A DNA stretch of 64,000 bases from CAUZIB01 sp963663925 (GCA_965237405.1 OZ250139.1:2666001-2730000), one strand, 5' to 3'. Shown: positions 46,807 through 56,625, numbered from the stretch's first letter. The notes: generated by a model not told the origin, from the letters alone. Translations and numbers: made by a program.

Positions 46807-48169
46807 TTGTGTATGAGGTCCGATCAGGCGGCCTCTTTCTGAACGCCGTCGACGAAATGAACTCCTCGAACGACGTCTGCGATCAGCTGCGCTCCGTTTA
46901 ATGCTCTCCACCGTTTTTGTGCGGTAACCGCCAGCTTGAACACCATGGTCAAGGACGCGAGCCGACTGCCCGCCCCCTTCGTTTTCCGCGTACGCAAACG
47001 GACGGTGGCGAAGGTCGATTCGATCGGGTTCGTGGTCCGGATGTGTGTCCAGTGGTCCGCGGGGAAGTCATAGAAGGTTAGCAACACGTCCCGGTCTTTC
47101 TCTAGGCACGTCGTGGCGCCGGGATACTTGCGGCTGAACGTCTCGAGGAACAAAGCGAAGGCCTGCTCCGCGTCGACCTTGGTCGCCGCCATCCAGATCT
47201 CGTGGAGCATCGACTTGGCCTTGGGCTGGATCGACCGCGGCATTTTGTTGAGCACGTTCGCGGTCTTGTGAACCCAACAGCGCTGCTCGCGGGCGGAGGA
47301 GTACACCTGGCGCAGGGCCGCCCAGAAGCCGAGCCCGCCATCGCCGACCGCGAGCCTGGGCGCCAGTTCCAGTCCCCGGGCTCGGACGCTCAACAGCAGC
47401 TCGCGCCAGGACTGCTCGCTCTCGCGATACCCATCGCTCACCGCGATCAGCTCCTTCCGGCCTTCCGGGGTCGCCCTCATCAAGACCAGGATGCATTGCC
47501 GCGCGTTCGCCGCGTCCTCGAGCCGGACGTTGAAATACACACCGTCAGCCCAGACATAGGCGTATCGCTGGCCCGCCAGGGACCGTGTCGACCAGTCCCG
47601 ATACTCCTGCTCCCAGGCCGTCTTCAGTCGCGTAATCGTCGTGGCGGAGAGTCCCTGGGCGTCGGGGCCGAGCAGCGCCGCGAGAGCGGCGCTGAAGTCG
47701 TTCGTGCTGATGCCTTTGAGGTACAGCCACGGCAACAGCTCCTCCATCGACTTGGTCCGCCTCAGATACCGCGGCAAGATGGACGAGTCGAACACCTCTT
47801 GCGCGTCCGCGGGCCGTCGATCGCGAACCCGCGGTTTCTTGACGGGGACGTCGCCCAGCCCCGTCTGGACTCGCCGTTCCGGGAGATACCCGTTGCGAAC
47901 CACAAGCTGCCGCCCCGCCTCGTCTCGCAGGTCCGCTCGTTCGCGCAAGTAGTCCGTCACTTCCTGTTCGATCGCACCGGCCAACAGGTTCCGCGCTCCC
48001 TTGCGGAGGATCTCCGTCAGCACATCCCCGGATGATTCCGATGGAAACTCGACGACGTTGTCGCTACTCTGAGTCATGGTGGCGTACTCCTTTGCCCCTG
48101 CCAGGGCGATTGGGGTGTTGCGATTTCACACCCAGGGTACGCCGCCTTTCTCTAGACCGTCATACACAA
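46807..48169 (-). mobile_element. IS256-family insertion sequence of a second type
   Basis: About 1363 bp bounded by ttgtgtatga at the left and its inverted copy tcatacacaa at the right, with weaker similarity inside (ggtcc/ggtct, aggcggc). I found no matching target duplication outside. It lies just upstream of the NeuB-like gene and could disturb or provide its promoter. Confidence 0.8.
46824..48077 (-). CDS. IS256-family transposase (type 2)
   Basis: 417 residues, unrelated at first sight to the two 426-residue copies but in the same superfamily. LRDEAGRQLVVRNGYLPERR and VKKPRVRDRRP are the N-terminal DNA-binding blocks. Asp in YAYVWADGVYFNVRLE, Asp in APRLAVGDGGLGFWAAL, the CWVHKTANVLNKMPRS block and Glu in RTTNPIESTFATVRLRTRKT form the catalytic core. 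Appears full length. Confidence 0.93.
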   Translation of the reverse strand: MTQSSDNVVEFPSESSGDVLTEILRKGARNLLAGAIEQEVTDYLRERADLRDEAGRQLVVRNGYLPERRVQTGLGDVPVKKPRVRDRRPADAQEVFDSSILPRYLRRTKSMEELLPWLYLKGISTNDFSAALAALLGPDAQGLSATTITRLKTAWEQEYRDWSTRSLAGQRYAYVWADGVYFNVRLEDAANARQCILVLMRATPEGRKELIAVSDGYRESEQSWRELLLSVRARGLELAPRLAVGDGGLGFWAALRQVYSSAREQRCWVHKTANVLNKMPRSIQPKAKSMLHEIWMAATKVDAEQAFALFLETFSRKYPGATTCLEKDRDVLLTFYDFPADHWTHIRTTNPIESTFATVRLRTRKTKGAGSRLASLTMVFKLAVTAQKRWRALNGAQLIADVVRGVHFVDGVQKEAA

Positions 48170-48498
48170 CTCTTGGTTATAACTCTCTGAACCTTCCAAC
48201 GGACTACTGAAAGCTAAGAGTAGAACCTACAGCACGCAACATAGAGCGCAACACGAGTATTCACGAGCAGATACGAACAGTATCAAGAATCACACACATC
48301 CGGTGTCACTGGCCGCAACGATGCTGAACGGTCCAAAAAACCGTAAGACTCAGAACAACTTCGCATGATAACTCAAGGTGCTAAAGATACGCCGACTATC
48401 CTCGTTGCCCGAGTGCGGCAATCGCTGGTTCAACGAACGATAGGGACTCGAACTTGAGACGCACGAAAAGGAATGGCGTCTCGAACGCAAAACGCGCC
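48170..48498. other. Gap of about 330 bp without a recognisable gene
   Basis: Between the IS256 right end and the epimerase stop. No frame with protein-like composition, no clear hairpin and no tRNA-like sequence was recognised. Confidence 0.4.
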
Positions 48499-49485
48499 CT
48501 ACGACGTGCGCTCACGGGCGTAGTCGGATACTCGTTGAAGAATTTCGTCCAGTGAGACTCGCGGCTTCCAGCCGAGCAACTCTCGGATGCGACCGATATC
48601 AGGTTCCCGCCTGGCCATATCCTCGAAGCCGGGGGCGTACGCTTCATCGTACGGAACGTAAACGATCTCCGAGTTTTGGCCAGAAATGTTTCGGACCCGA
48701 TCGGCGAGTGCCCGAATGCTGATACTCTCGGTCCCGCCCACGTTGAATACCTTACCAGCTGAATCTGGATGCTCAGCGAGTCCGATGATCGCGGGAACGA
48801 CATCGGCAACGTCGCAGAAACAACGACTCTGAGTACCATCGCCGTAGACCGTGATGGGTTCGCCTCGGAGTGCTTGACCAACGAAGCGTGGGATAACCAT
48901 ACCGTAGCGGCCTATCTGCCGAGGCCCAACTGTGTTGAAGAGCCGAAAAATGACGACAGGCATCCCGTACTCACGGCCGTAGGCAAGTCCCAAGAACTCG
49001 TCCACCATCTTGCTTGCTGCGTAGGCCCAGCGGCTTCGACTAGTAGGTCCGAGCACAACATCGTCGTCCTCTGCAAATGGAATTCTACTGCCCTTACCGT
49101 AAACCTCAGACGTGCTCGCGATAAGCACACGGCAGCCATAACGGCGCGCAGCCCGGAGAACGCGCTCTGTGCCTCCAACGTTGGTTTCAATGGTCTGTAC
49201 GGGCCGTTCGACGATAAGCTTGACACCCACAGCCGCGGCCAGATGTACGACGATGTCGACCTCCGAAGCGAACTGGTCGAGCACGACTTGATCTTCAATC
49301 GTCGCGTGGGCGAACTGAAAGTTGGGATGCCCTTGCAGTGAGGTGATGTTGTCCATCCGCCCTGTCGATAAGTCGTCAACTGCGATGACCCGATGCCCCT
49401 TTTTGAGTAGGGCTTCGCCGAGATGGGACCCGATGAACCCCGCACCGCCGGTGATGAGATAGCTTATGGATGACTGCATAGACAC
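48499..49485 (-). CDS. NAD-dependent nucleotide-sugar epimerase/dehydratase (SDR)
   Basis: 328 residues of the extended SDR family. YLITGGAGFIGSHLGEALLK binds NAD. VVHLAAAVGVKLIVERPVQT precedes LIASTSEVYGKG and RWAYAASKMVDEFLGLAYG with the YxxxK catalytic pair. PVVIFRLFNTVGPRQIGRYG resembles UDP-glucuronate decarboxylases and UDP-glucose or UDP-GlcNAc 4-epimerases, and the VGVKLIVERP block is closest to UDP-glucuronate decarboxylase/epimerase relatives. The exact substrate is not decidable by eye. Confidence 0.85.
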   Translation of the reverse strand: MSMQSSISYLITGGAGFIGSHLGEALLKKGHRVIAVDDLSTGRMDNITSLQGHPNFQFAHATIEDQVVLDQFASEVDIVVHLAAAVGVKLIVERPVQTIETNVGGTERVLRAARRYGCRVLIASTSEVYGKGSRIPFAEDDDVVLGPTSRSRWAYAASKMVDEFLGLAYGREYGMPVVIFRLFNTVGPRQIGRYGMVIPRFVGQALRGEPITVYGDGTQSRCFCDVADVVPAIIGLAEHPDSAGKVFNVGGTESISIRALADRVRNISGQNSEIVYVPYDEAYAPGFEDMARREPDIGRIRELLGWKPRVSLDEILQRVSDYARERTS

Positions 49486-49565
49486 ATACCGCAGTTGGGA
49501 GTGGGTGCACCGTCCATGCTCGGTTTTATCGTTTCTTTGTGCGAACCAGTGCGTCGTGGCCCAAT

Positions 49566-50654
49566 CTAATCACCAACTCGATGTCGTGATGCTTCGATGC
49601 GCTCGGGCCTGTCTGGTCCAGTGCCTTCGCGACGCCCGTCGACGGTTTGTAGAAGGTCGGCCAAGTCTGGGTGGGTCGCAAGTGTTATGTTGCTACTGCT
49701 CCAGCATTGCTCGGGACCGTCCATCGCAACGCGATCTCGCAGCTGCTGCCATGTCAAGTGTCGGGCACGAACGACACATGGAATTACCTCAACGCCTAAC
49801 AGTTTGGCCATGAACAGTCGATGATTCCCGTTGTCGCCGACGTGCATGCGCCCGTCTCGCCCAATGTGCACATGGGGAATGTCGGGCAGACCTGTCTTCG
49901 GATTAATCTCCACCCGGAATCCATGTTCGCTGATACTTTCGTACAAGTTCCTGATGTGTACCTCGTAGTATTCGACCAACTCCATGAGAGTCCGGCAGCC
50001 TCGTATCACGTGGCCGCGCGCAAACCGACGAGGGTAGATGCCTGTGAATAACACCGTCTGTTCCCAGCGAACCCCATCTCGGAAATGCTGGACAAGCGAT
50101 TGATATTTCTGGGTCCTCTCCAATAATTTTTTGCGGAGATCCCAATCGCCAGGCAAGATGTCATTGCAGTACAGGAGGAGATCGTAATACGTCTTATAGG
50201 TGAGATCCTCTGGTTGAACCCAGATGATCTTGTCAGGCGGCGCGACAGCCTTGAAAAACAGCTTCGTGAGGTGTCGCGTCGGAGCATCGCGTCGAGATGC
50301 TTGCTCCACTCGCAGTCGTCGATAGAACGCTCGATGCGGGACGGCCCACGCAACCTCGTCCACGGCGTACCGTTGAGCCCGCTTATCGGGTGTGCAGGGA
50401 TCGAAGATGGTTCGTACACTCATGACCGCGTTCCGCCAGTTGCGTTTATTGCGAGTGATAGTTTGTCCAGTCAGAAACCTTTTCCCCTTACGTTTGTCGC
50501 GCTTGACCAGTTGGCTGGGAGTGATGACAAACCGTTTCGCGCATACCAGACCGTAGTACAGGTCCGTCACCTTCCGGATCACCTGAAGGTTCAGTGAGAG
50601 CCACGCATGCGCAAGGCCACGCCTCCAGCGACGAACCAGCTCACCAATGTTCAT
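49566..50654 (-). CDS. ParB/sulfiredoxin-fold-like protein of unknown function, copy A
   Basis: About 362 residues from ATG 50654. The N-terminal part is basic (GELVRRWRRGLAHAWLSLNL, LLLYCNDILPGDWDLRKKLL). The C-terminal part has HVHIGRDGRMHVGDNGNHRL followed by MAKLLGVEVIPCVVRARH, where the D-x-GNHRL-x-x-AK pattern resembles the ParB/sulfiredoxin fold. These proteins occur near glycan genes but I know of no firm function. A duplicated copy lies just upstream, including the tail of the adjacent glycosyltransferase. Confidence 0.6.
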   Translation of the reverse strand: MNIGELVRRWRRGLAHAWLSLNLQVIRKVTDLYYGLVCAKRFVITPSQLVKRDKRKGKRFLTGQTITRNKRNWRNAVMSVRTIFDPCTPDKRAQRYAVDEVAWAVPHRAFYRRLRVEQASRRDAPTRHLTKLFFKAVAPPDKIIWVQPEDLTYKTYYDLLLYCNDILPGDWDLRKKLLERTQKYQSLVQHFRDGVRWEQTVLFTGIYPRRFARGHVIRGCRTLMELVEYYEVHIRNLYESISEHGFRVEINPKTGLPDIPHVHIGRDGRMHVGDNGNHRLFMAKLLGVEVIPCVVRARHLTWQQLRDRVAMDGPEQCWSSSNITLATHPDLADLLQTVDGRREGTGPDRPERIEASRHRVGD

Positions 50655-50699
50655 GGGACGACCCGTAGTTGTACCCCCTGTGCACGTGCCCAAAGTAGG

Positions 50700-50871
50700 C
50701 TACACACAGCTTGTACTCGACACCCGTATCATTTCGTCAGGACAGAGGACATGGTCCCACACCTTTGAGACACGCTCGAGACTGAACTCCTGAACCCGTT
50801 GGAATGCTGCCTCACCCAGTGACCGTCGCAGGGACACGCTCCCGGCAAGCTGCCCTAGTGCCTCAGTCAAG
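50700..50871 (-). pseudogene. Orphan C-terminal tail of the GT4 glycosyltransferase (duplicated)
   Basis: The frame reads SLRRSLGEAAFQRVQEFSLE then RVSKVWDHVLCPDE, almost the same as the last 55 residues of the GT4 at 51918-53321. It ends at a stop at 50700 and has no start; its upstream edge at 50871 is the junction with the second unit of the segmental duplication. Confidence 0.85.
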
Positions 50872-51409
50872 GGGTGACTTCGGTTCCCGTTGCAGTGAGG
50901 TCGGTCAAGTATGGGTGGGTCGCAAGTGCTGGGTTGCTACTGCTCCAGCATTTCTCGGGTCCGGACCTCGCAACGCACTCGCGCAGCTGTTGCCATCTCA
51001 AATGTCGTGCGCGGACGAAACATGGAATTCGCTCAACCCCCAACAGCTTAGCGAGGAACAGTCGATGATTCCCGTTGTTACCGACGAGAAGACACCCGTC
51101 TCGCCCAATGTGCACATGGGGAATATCAGGCAGCTTCGTCTTCGGATTGATCTCCACCCGGAATCCATACTCGCTGATACTTTCGTGCAAGTTCCTGATG
51201 TGTACCTCGTAGTATTCGACCAACTCCATGAGAGTCCGGCAGCCTCGTATCACGTGGCCGCGCGCAAACCGACGAGGGTAGATGCCTGTGAATAACACCG
51301 TCTGTTCCCAGCGAACCCCATCTCGGAAATGCTGGACAAGCGATTGATATTTCTGGGTCCTCTCCAATAATTTTTTGCGGAGATCCCAATCGCCAGGCAA
51401 GATGTCATT

Positions 51410-51465
51410 GCAGTACAGGAGGAGATCGTAATACGTCGCAGTACAGGAGGAGATCGTAATACGTC
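51410..51465. repeat. 28-bp perfect tandem duplication (frameshift)
   Basis: The unit beginning gcagtacaggaggagatcgt is present at 51410-51437 and 51438-51465. It is single in the paralogous copy A around 50170-50200. Removing one unit restores the frame of copy B. Confidence 0.95.
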
Positions 51466-51701
51466 TTATAGGTGAGATTCTCTGGTTGAACCCAGATGAT
51501 CTTGTCAGGCGGCGCGACAGCCTTGAAAAACAGCTTCGTGAGGTGTCGCGTCGGAGCATCGCGTCGAGATGCTTGCTCTATTCGCAGTCGTCGATAGAAC
51601 GCCCGATGCGGGACGGCCCACGCAACCTCGTCCACGGCGTACCGTTGAGCCCGCTTATCGGGTGTGCAGGGATCGAAGATGGTTCGTACACTCATGACCG
51701 C

Positions 51702-51728
51702 GTTCCGCCAGTTCCGCCAGTTCCGCCT
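51702..51728. repeat. 9-bp tandem repeat, in frame
   Basis: gttccgcca is present at 51702-51710 and 51711-51719, followed by gttccgcct at 51720-51728. It adds Asn-Trp-Arg units to the ParB-like copy B and is not expanded in copy A. Confidence 0.85.
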
Positions 51729-51917
51729 GTTGGGCCTGACGATGACAAACCGTTTCGCGCATACCAGACCGTAGTACAGATCCGTCACCTTCCGGATCAC
51801 CTGAAGGTTCAGTGAGAGCCACGCATGCGCAAGGCCACGCCTCCAGCGACGAACCAGCTCACCCATGTTCATGGGACGACCCGTAGTTGTACCCTAGGTT
51901 CACGTGACCGAAGCAGG

Positions 51918-53321
51918 TTACACGTGGCTCGCACTCACCACCTGTGTCGATTCGTCAGGAAAGAGGATATGGTCCCACACCTTCGAGACACGCTCGAGGC
52001 TGAACTCCTGAACCCGTTGGAATGCCACCTCACCCAGTGACCGTTGCAGGGACGAGTTCCCGGCAAGCTGCCCGAGCGCCTCAGCCAAACTGTCGACTCG
52101 ATCAGTTTGGACGACCCGGCCCGTCACGCCGTCCACGATCAGCTGCAGCGGGCCGGGAGAGGCATCCGACACGATACACGCCAGGCGGTAGGCCATCGCC
52201 TCAAGCAACGCGTTTGGGGTTCCCTCGAAGCGAGACGGCAACACAAAGATCCGACACGCTCGCAGTAATGGTATTGGGTCGTGGACCAGACCATGAAAGA
52301 CCACATCTGCGTCAACACCGAGCTACTGTGCCCGTGCCTGCAACGCCTCAGCCATCGGCCCGTCACCGGCGATGTCCAAGCGCCACCCGGGTATCGCGCG
52401 GGTAAAGCGCGCAAACGCCTCGATCAACACGTCCGGAGCCTTCTGGTGCACTAGCCGGCCGAGAAACAGCATGGAATTGGTTCGGGCACCGTCGTCCACT
52501 CGGTCAGCAAAAACTAGAGGATTGGGCGTGTAGTAGAGCTTCTCTTCTGGACAAAAGGCGCGCATCGATTCCAGAGCACCGGTCGAGTTGGCACTCACGA
52601 CATCTGCCATCGGGTAGATCACCGGGCGCAGTTCCTGCCAGGGCGACTTCAGCCGTTGCTTGCTGGGGTCGTTGCGCTCCGAGATAACGGTTCGGTGCGA
52701 CAGCCCAACTGAGGCACATACGGTCATAATGTTTGTCGCACCGAGCATGCTGATGACCACATCGGGATGCAGCTCCCTGAGGAGTTTACGTAAGGTGCGG
52801 GTGCGCCAAAACCAAAAACGGAGGACACCCGCATACCTGTAGCCGGACCACCCCAAGAGTCGGTACCGCACACAGACAGCCAATGTTGCCTGCCTCATTC
52901 GATTGCTGAACAGCAGGCGGATTAACCGGATTGGGTCGGTCACGAGACAATATCCGCGCCGAAAAAGTGTAAGTGCGACGACGAAAAACCCCGCAGGTGA
53001 CGATGGTCTTGGTTCCAGCGGGGCAAGACCCGCGTTGACTATCCACCGCCATACCCGAAAGAGGGGCAGAATTCGCTTCTGTTTCGGATCTCGAAGCGTC
53101 AGTCGTGTGACGCTTGGGGGCAGCCGGTAGAAATCATCCCGCTGGTCGGCGGTCATTACCACGGTCAAATCGTGGCCGGACTCGACCCAGTGCGCTGCCA
53201 GGGTCGACGCGACCCGCTGCGCGCCCCCAACGCCTAAATGGGCAATCACGAGGACGACCCGTCGCGGCCGCGATCCGCTGGTCAGCCGATCGCTGGATCG
53301 AATCCGTTCTGTGAGGTCCAC
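51918..53321 (-). pseudogene. Glycosyltransferase family 4 with an in-frame amber codon
   Basis: One frame from 53321 to 51918 interrupted only by TAG at 52323-52325, between LQARAQ and LGVDADVVFHGLVHDP. A CAG to TAG change would explain it. N-terminal domain: VVLVIAHLGVGGAQRVASTL, VISMLGATNIMTVCA. Donor domain: SMLFLGRLVHQKAPDVLIEA, WRLDIAGDGPMAEALQ, then SRFEGTPNALLEAMAYRLAC with EX7E. Without readthrough the product lacks its last 130 residues, including the donor-site glutamate loop. The 3' part was also duplicated downstream. Confidence 0.9.
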
Positions 53322-53325
53322 GGTT

Positions 53326-53573
53326 TCAGCGCCCGTGTCCTCTCTGATCGCAAGATACGCTACCCATGGGTAGAGACGTTGAACACTCAGCGTGCTGCGG
53401 CCCCTGTTTGGACTGCATGTCGCAGCCGAGGATATCGTACCCTATCTCGCTAAGCGGCCTGGACGCTGTTGCCGTTTCCGCAGCCCAGGTCGAGCGCCCG
53501 TTTCACGCGGCTCCAATCGAGGAGAGGGGATCGTTCGTTCGAGACAGTGCCTCCTCTACGTTCGATAATGGAT
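53326..53573 (-). pseudogene. Fragment of a class I methyltransferase
   Basis: The minus strand encodes DWSRVKRALDLGCGNGNSVQ, a SAM-binding motif I, followed one base out of frame by LSEIGYDILGCDMQ, the start of motif II. The rest of the methyltransferase is missing. An AGGAGG stands about 50 bases before motif I but no ATG follows. It lies in the gap between the WecA-CapD fusion and the amber-mutated GT4. Confidence 0.7.
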
Positions 53574-53574
53574 G

Positions 53575-55365
53575 TCAGCCGGCTTCGAGGTGCTGTATGT
53601 TGACGTGGATCCGCGAGAGGGTCACTCCGTGGTCAGCGCACAGGCGCTTGAGATCGGTCATCGGCGTTATACCAGCCAGATCGGTAGTCAACACGATGGT
53701 TTCAACCTCACCGTTCTGGATTAACGACACCAGCGTGTTGTGTCCGCCCAATACCATATAGCCGTGTACTCGCGTGCTATGTCGCGTTTGGTCGTCATCG
53801 ATAAAGCCAACCATACGCAACCGAGACTCCGGTTGCCCATCCACTTCCCGAAGCGCCGCGACGCCTGCGTCGTCGGCACCCAGGACAACGAACCGATCTC
53901 CACTTCGCCGCCGTCGTTTCACGAACTCACTCATCAACCTGAAAGATGATCGTGATCCCGTCAGCAGAAAAACTAAGAGCACGGCATGAATAACAAAGAC
54001 CGTTCGAGAATAGTCCGTAAACCGAAAAACAAACACCAAAATGACGAGAACGGCCACCGTCCCAAGCACCACGCCTTTAACGAATATGACCACGTCCATC
54101 AGGCTAAAGTGCCGCCATACGCCCTGATAGACACCAACAACAAAGAACGCGACCATCTGCACCCCAACCATGATCGGCAGCGACTGGAGGAAGATGGGAA
54201 AATTCTCGCCCCACTCGCTGCCTTCGAACCGAAGGCGATAAGCCGCGTAGTAGGCAACCGAGACGAGGCAGGCATCTAGCATCACCTCGGCAACGCGGCG
54301 GCGGTAGACGAAGTTCACAACCAGTGGGGTAATCGTGCCGTTGGTGAACTCTCGTGGTTCGGAATCCTTGTACACGCGAACATTTGCTAGATAGACCGCG
54401 AAGATGCCCATCGCCAGGAGGAACAGGACCGCGAGCAGCACCGACCACTCCAGACTCACGTAACGAGTGATGACGCCAAGGGCTCCGGCAATCGCGGCAA
54501 GTACCCAGAGAACGGTAACGGCCGCACGCTCAGAAAGTCCTATTGCCACAAGCCGATGTGACGAATGATCAAGCCCACCCGTGGAGGGTCGACGCCCAGA
54601 AAGTAGTCTGGAGAGAGTGACGAGCGTCGTGTCGAAGATCGGGATTAGGAGTACCAGGGCAGGGACCGCAATGACCGCAAGTACGTTCGGTCGGCCTCCC
54701 GTGAGGCCTCCAGATCCTAGGGCCACTGTGGCTAGGCTCATCCCGACGAACAGGCTTCCGCTGTCACCGAGAAACACCGACGCCGGGTGAACATTGTATA
54801 CAAGGAATGCCGCGCAGGTGCCTAGGACCAACGCAAGATAAATCGCCTCGGGCTGCTGCGCTCCCATGCTCCCGAAGGCAGCGAGCAGCGACACACTAGC
54901 GATGACAGCCACCCCAGCACACAATCCATCCATGTTGTCGAGCAGGTTGAAGGCGTTGGTAATCCCGACAATCCAGACCAACGTCAACAGCGTGTCGCCC
55001 GTCAATGAATCGACCCACTGTAGACGGTAGCCAAAGAAAACGAGCAGCGACGCAATGCCGATTACGGCAATCAGCTTTGTCGAGGGTTTCAGCGAGCGCA
55101 GGTCATCGACCAAACCGATGACGCAGATCGCCCCAGCGGCGATGAGTAACACCCCAATAGCGCGAGCCTGGTTGGTGGCCACCATGAGACCCAGCACCGT
55201 TACAGCCACCGCGACTCCTCCTAGCAGAGCCGTTGGAGTGGTATGCCACCGATCCTCTTTGGGTGTCGCCACGAAACCGAACTTGAGTGCTAGACGTCGG
55301 CACGCAGGCACCAGGAGCAGTGCCGTGAGGAAAGCCGCCGCGGACCATCCTAAAAGCCAAATCAT
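53575..55365 (-). CDS. Fusion of a WecA/MraY-type sugar-1-phosphate transferase and a CapD-like membrane/Rossmann region
   Basis: 596 residues. The first 320 form a polyprenyl-phosphate HexNAc-1-phosphate transferase: CVIGLVDDLRSLKPSTKLIA (Mg-binding DD), TNAFNLLDNMDGLCAGVAVI (NxxNxxDGxDGL-like), HPASVFLGDSGSLFVGMSLA and the HSSHRLVAIG His motif. After about residue 340 it resembles the N-terminal part of CapD/WbpM-type proteins: four helices (ACLVSVAYYAAYRLRFEGSE) and a CoA/NAD-binding-like fold (RFVVLGADDAGVAALREVDG, RMVGFIDDDQTRHSTRV). The epimerase catalytic half of CapD is missing. It probably initiates repeat-unit synthesis on undecaprenyl phosphate. Confidence 0.85.
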   Translation of the reverse strand: MIWLLGWSAAAFLTALLLVPACRRLALKFGFVATPKEDRWHTTPTALLGGVAVAVTVLGLMVATNQARAIGVLLIAAGAICVIGLVDDLRSLKPSTKLIAVIGIASLLVFFGYRLQWVDSLTGDTLLTLVWIVGITNAFNLLDNMDGLCAGVAVIASVSLLAAFGSMGAQQPEAIYLALVLGTCAAFLVYNVHPASVFLGDSGSLFVGMSLATVALGSGGLTGGRPNVLAVIAVPALVLLIPIFDTTLVTLSRLLSGRRPSTGGLDHSSHRLVAIGLSERAAVTVLWVLAAIAGALGVITRYVSLEWSVLLAVLFLLAMGIFAVYLANVRVYKDSEPREFTNGTITPLVVNFVYRRRVAEVMLDACLVSVAYYAAYRLRFEGSEWGENFPIFLQSLPIMVGVQMVAFFVVGVYQGVWRHFSLMDVVIFVKGVVLGTVAVLVILVFVFRFTDYSRTVFVIHAVLLVFLLTGSRSSFRLMSEFVKRRRRSGDRFVVLGADDAGVAALREVDGQPESRLRMVGFIDDDQTRHSTRVHGYMVLGGHNTLVSLIQNGEVETIVLTTDLAGITPMTDLKRLCADHGVTLSRIHVNIQHLEAG

Positions 55366-55383
55366 GACGGTATGCCCAACATT

Positions 55384-56625
55384 CTACCTATGCGTGGTCG
55401 TTGGCCGTGGCGTCGTTCGACGCTTGGTCGCGAGACCCTCACGATACACGCGGTCGATGTTCTCGATCAGCCGAGCTGCTCTGAATCGAGTCTGTACTAC
55501 TTGACGCCCCGCCTGTCCCATCCGGCTTCGCGAATGGGCGTCCGTGGCAAGCTGGCTAACCGCTTCGGCTAACGCCTCTGAGTCTTTCGGCGGCACCAAG
55601 ACTCCAGTTTGGCCCGATTCGACAACATCACGCACGCCGCCGACATCCGTAGCCACGACCGCTCGACCGGCGGCCATGGCTTCGATCACCGACACTGGTG
55701 TGCCTTCATTAATGGAGCTAAGTAGAACGATGTCCAGCGCCCCGTAGACCGCTGGTAGATCCTGTCTCCATCCCAAGAATTTCACCGCGTTAGCAATTCC
55801 GAGTGCCGCCGTCTGTGTCTCGAGTTCACCGCGCATCGGTCCATCACCAACCAGGAGCAACACAGCATCTGGCACGCGGCGTTTCACTAAACTAAACGCC
55901 CGGATCAGAGTGGTTGGATCCTTGATGGGAACAAGCCTACCGACAAAACCCATTATCAGAATATCGTCGGGTAAACCTAGCTCTCGCCGTAAAGTCGGTA
56001 ATGATGCGTCGAGACGTAACAACGGCTCAAGATCTAGCCCCAGCGGAACCACCGTCACCTTTGTTGCTGGGGCAATGCGTAACTCCTCGACAATCTCGTT
56101 GCGTTGCTGCTCGGACAACACGGCGATTTGATCGGTCCCCAGTGCAAGTGCACGCTCGATAGCTCGGACGAGCATGCTGGCCAACTGGCCAAAATAACCT
56201 CGGAAGACGTTGCCATGATAGGTGTGCACAACTAAACATCGATGGGATTGAATCCGCGTCGCGTTGTACAGAATCGCCGCAACGCGACCCAGGAAACCAG
56301 CTTTGGCGGTGTGCGTGTGTGTCACATCCGGCCGTATCTCGAAGAGTTTCTGTACAATCGAAAAAAATGCCTTTACGTCGCCCCATAGTCGGAATCGTCG
56401 CCCGAGGTTGGCCACGTGGCAGGTAGGCAGGCGGCGATCGGTTACGAGATGGGACAACGAACCTTCTCCTGGCTCGGGATCGCCGTGCAGAAGAAGCGTG
56501 ACGTACCCGCGATCGCGCAACCCAGTGTCGAGTACGGCTACATGTCTGGCGGGGCCGCCGATATTCAACCTAGCGATCACGCGCACGACGTGCAGTGGGC
56601 GAGAACCAACCACCGTCAGTAACAC
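55384..56625 (-). CDS. Glycosyltransferase family 4
   Basis: About 413 residues if started at GTG 56625 (MLLTVVGSRPLHVVRVIARL context); an upstream start at 56697 is possible. RLNIGGPARHVAVLDTGLRD and THTAKAGFLGRVAAILYNAT mark the acceptor domain, resembling PelF/GT4 CapM-type enzymes. Donor domain: MGFVGRLVPIKDPTTLIRAF, LLVGDGPMRGELETQT and NEGTPVSVIEAMAAGRAVVA with EX7E. It lies 18 bp upstream of the WecA-CapD fusion and is probably co-transcribed. Confidence 0.88.
   Translation of the reverse strand: MLLTVVGSRPLHVVRVIARLNIGGPARHVAVLDTGLRDRGYVTLLLHGDPEPGEGSLSHLVTDRRLPTCHVANLGRRFRLWGDVKAFFSIVQKLFEIRPDVTHTHTAKAGFLGRVAAILYNATRIQSHRCLVVHTYHGNVFRGYFGQLASMLVRAIERALALGTDQIAVLSEQQRNEIVEELRIAPATKVTVVPLGLDLEPLLRLDASLPTLRRELGLPDDILIMGFVGRLVPIKDPTTLIRAFSLVKRRVPDAVLLLVGDGPMRGELETQTAALGIANAVKFLGWRQDLPAVYGALDIVLLSSINEGTPVSVIEAMAAGRAVVATDVGGVRDVVESGQTGVLVPPKDSEALAEAVSQLATDAHSRSRMGQAGRQVVQTRFRAARLIENIDRVYREGLATKRRTTPRPTTTHR

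Larger units (their letters stand above)
50867..51872 (-). pseudogene. ParB/sulfiredoxin-fold-like protein, copy B, frameshifted by a 28-bp duplication
   Basis: Paralogue of the gene at 49566-50654, with the same start MNIGELVRRWRRGLAHAWLS and C-terminal HVHIGRDGCLLVGNNGNHRL. A 28-bp unit is present twice in tandem at 51410-51465, breaking the frame between LLLYC and NDILPGDWDLRKKLL. The 3' end also differs from copy A. A 9-bp repeat (NWRNWRN instead of NWRN) is seen near 51702-51728. Confidence 0.85.
49653..52089. repeat. Segmental tandem duplication of about 1.2 kb
   Basis: Unit A (about 49653-50871) and unit B (about 50897-52089) are highly similar DNA in the same orientation, offset by 1218 bp at the gene starts. 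Each contains the ParB-like gene plus the C-terminal tail of the upstream GT4. In unit A the GT4 tail is orphaned. Unit A has about 54 extra bases inside the gene, near 50450-50515; unit B has a 28-bp duplication. Confidence 0.85.
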
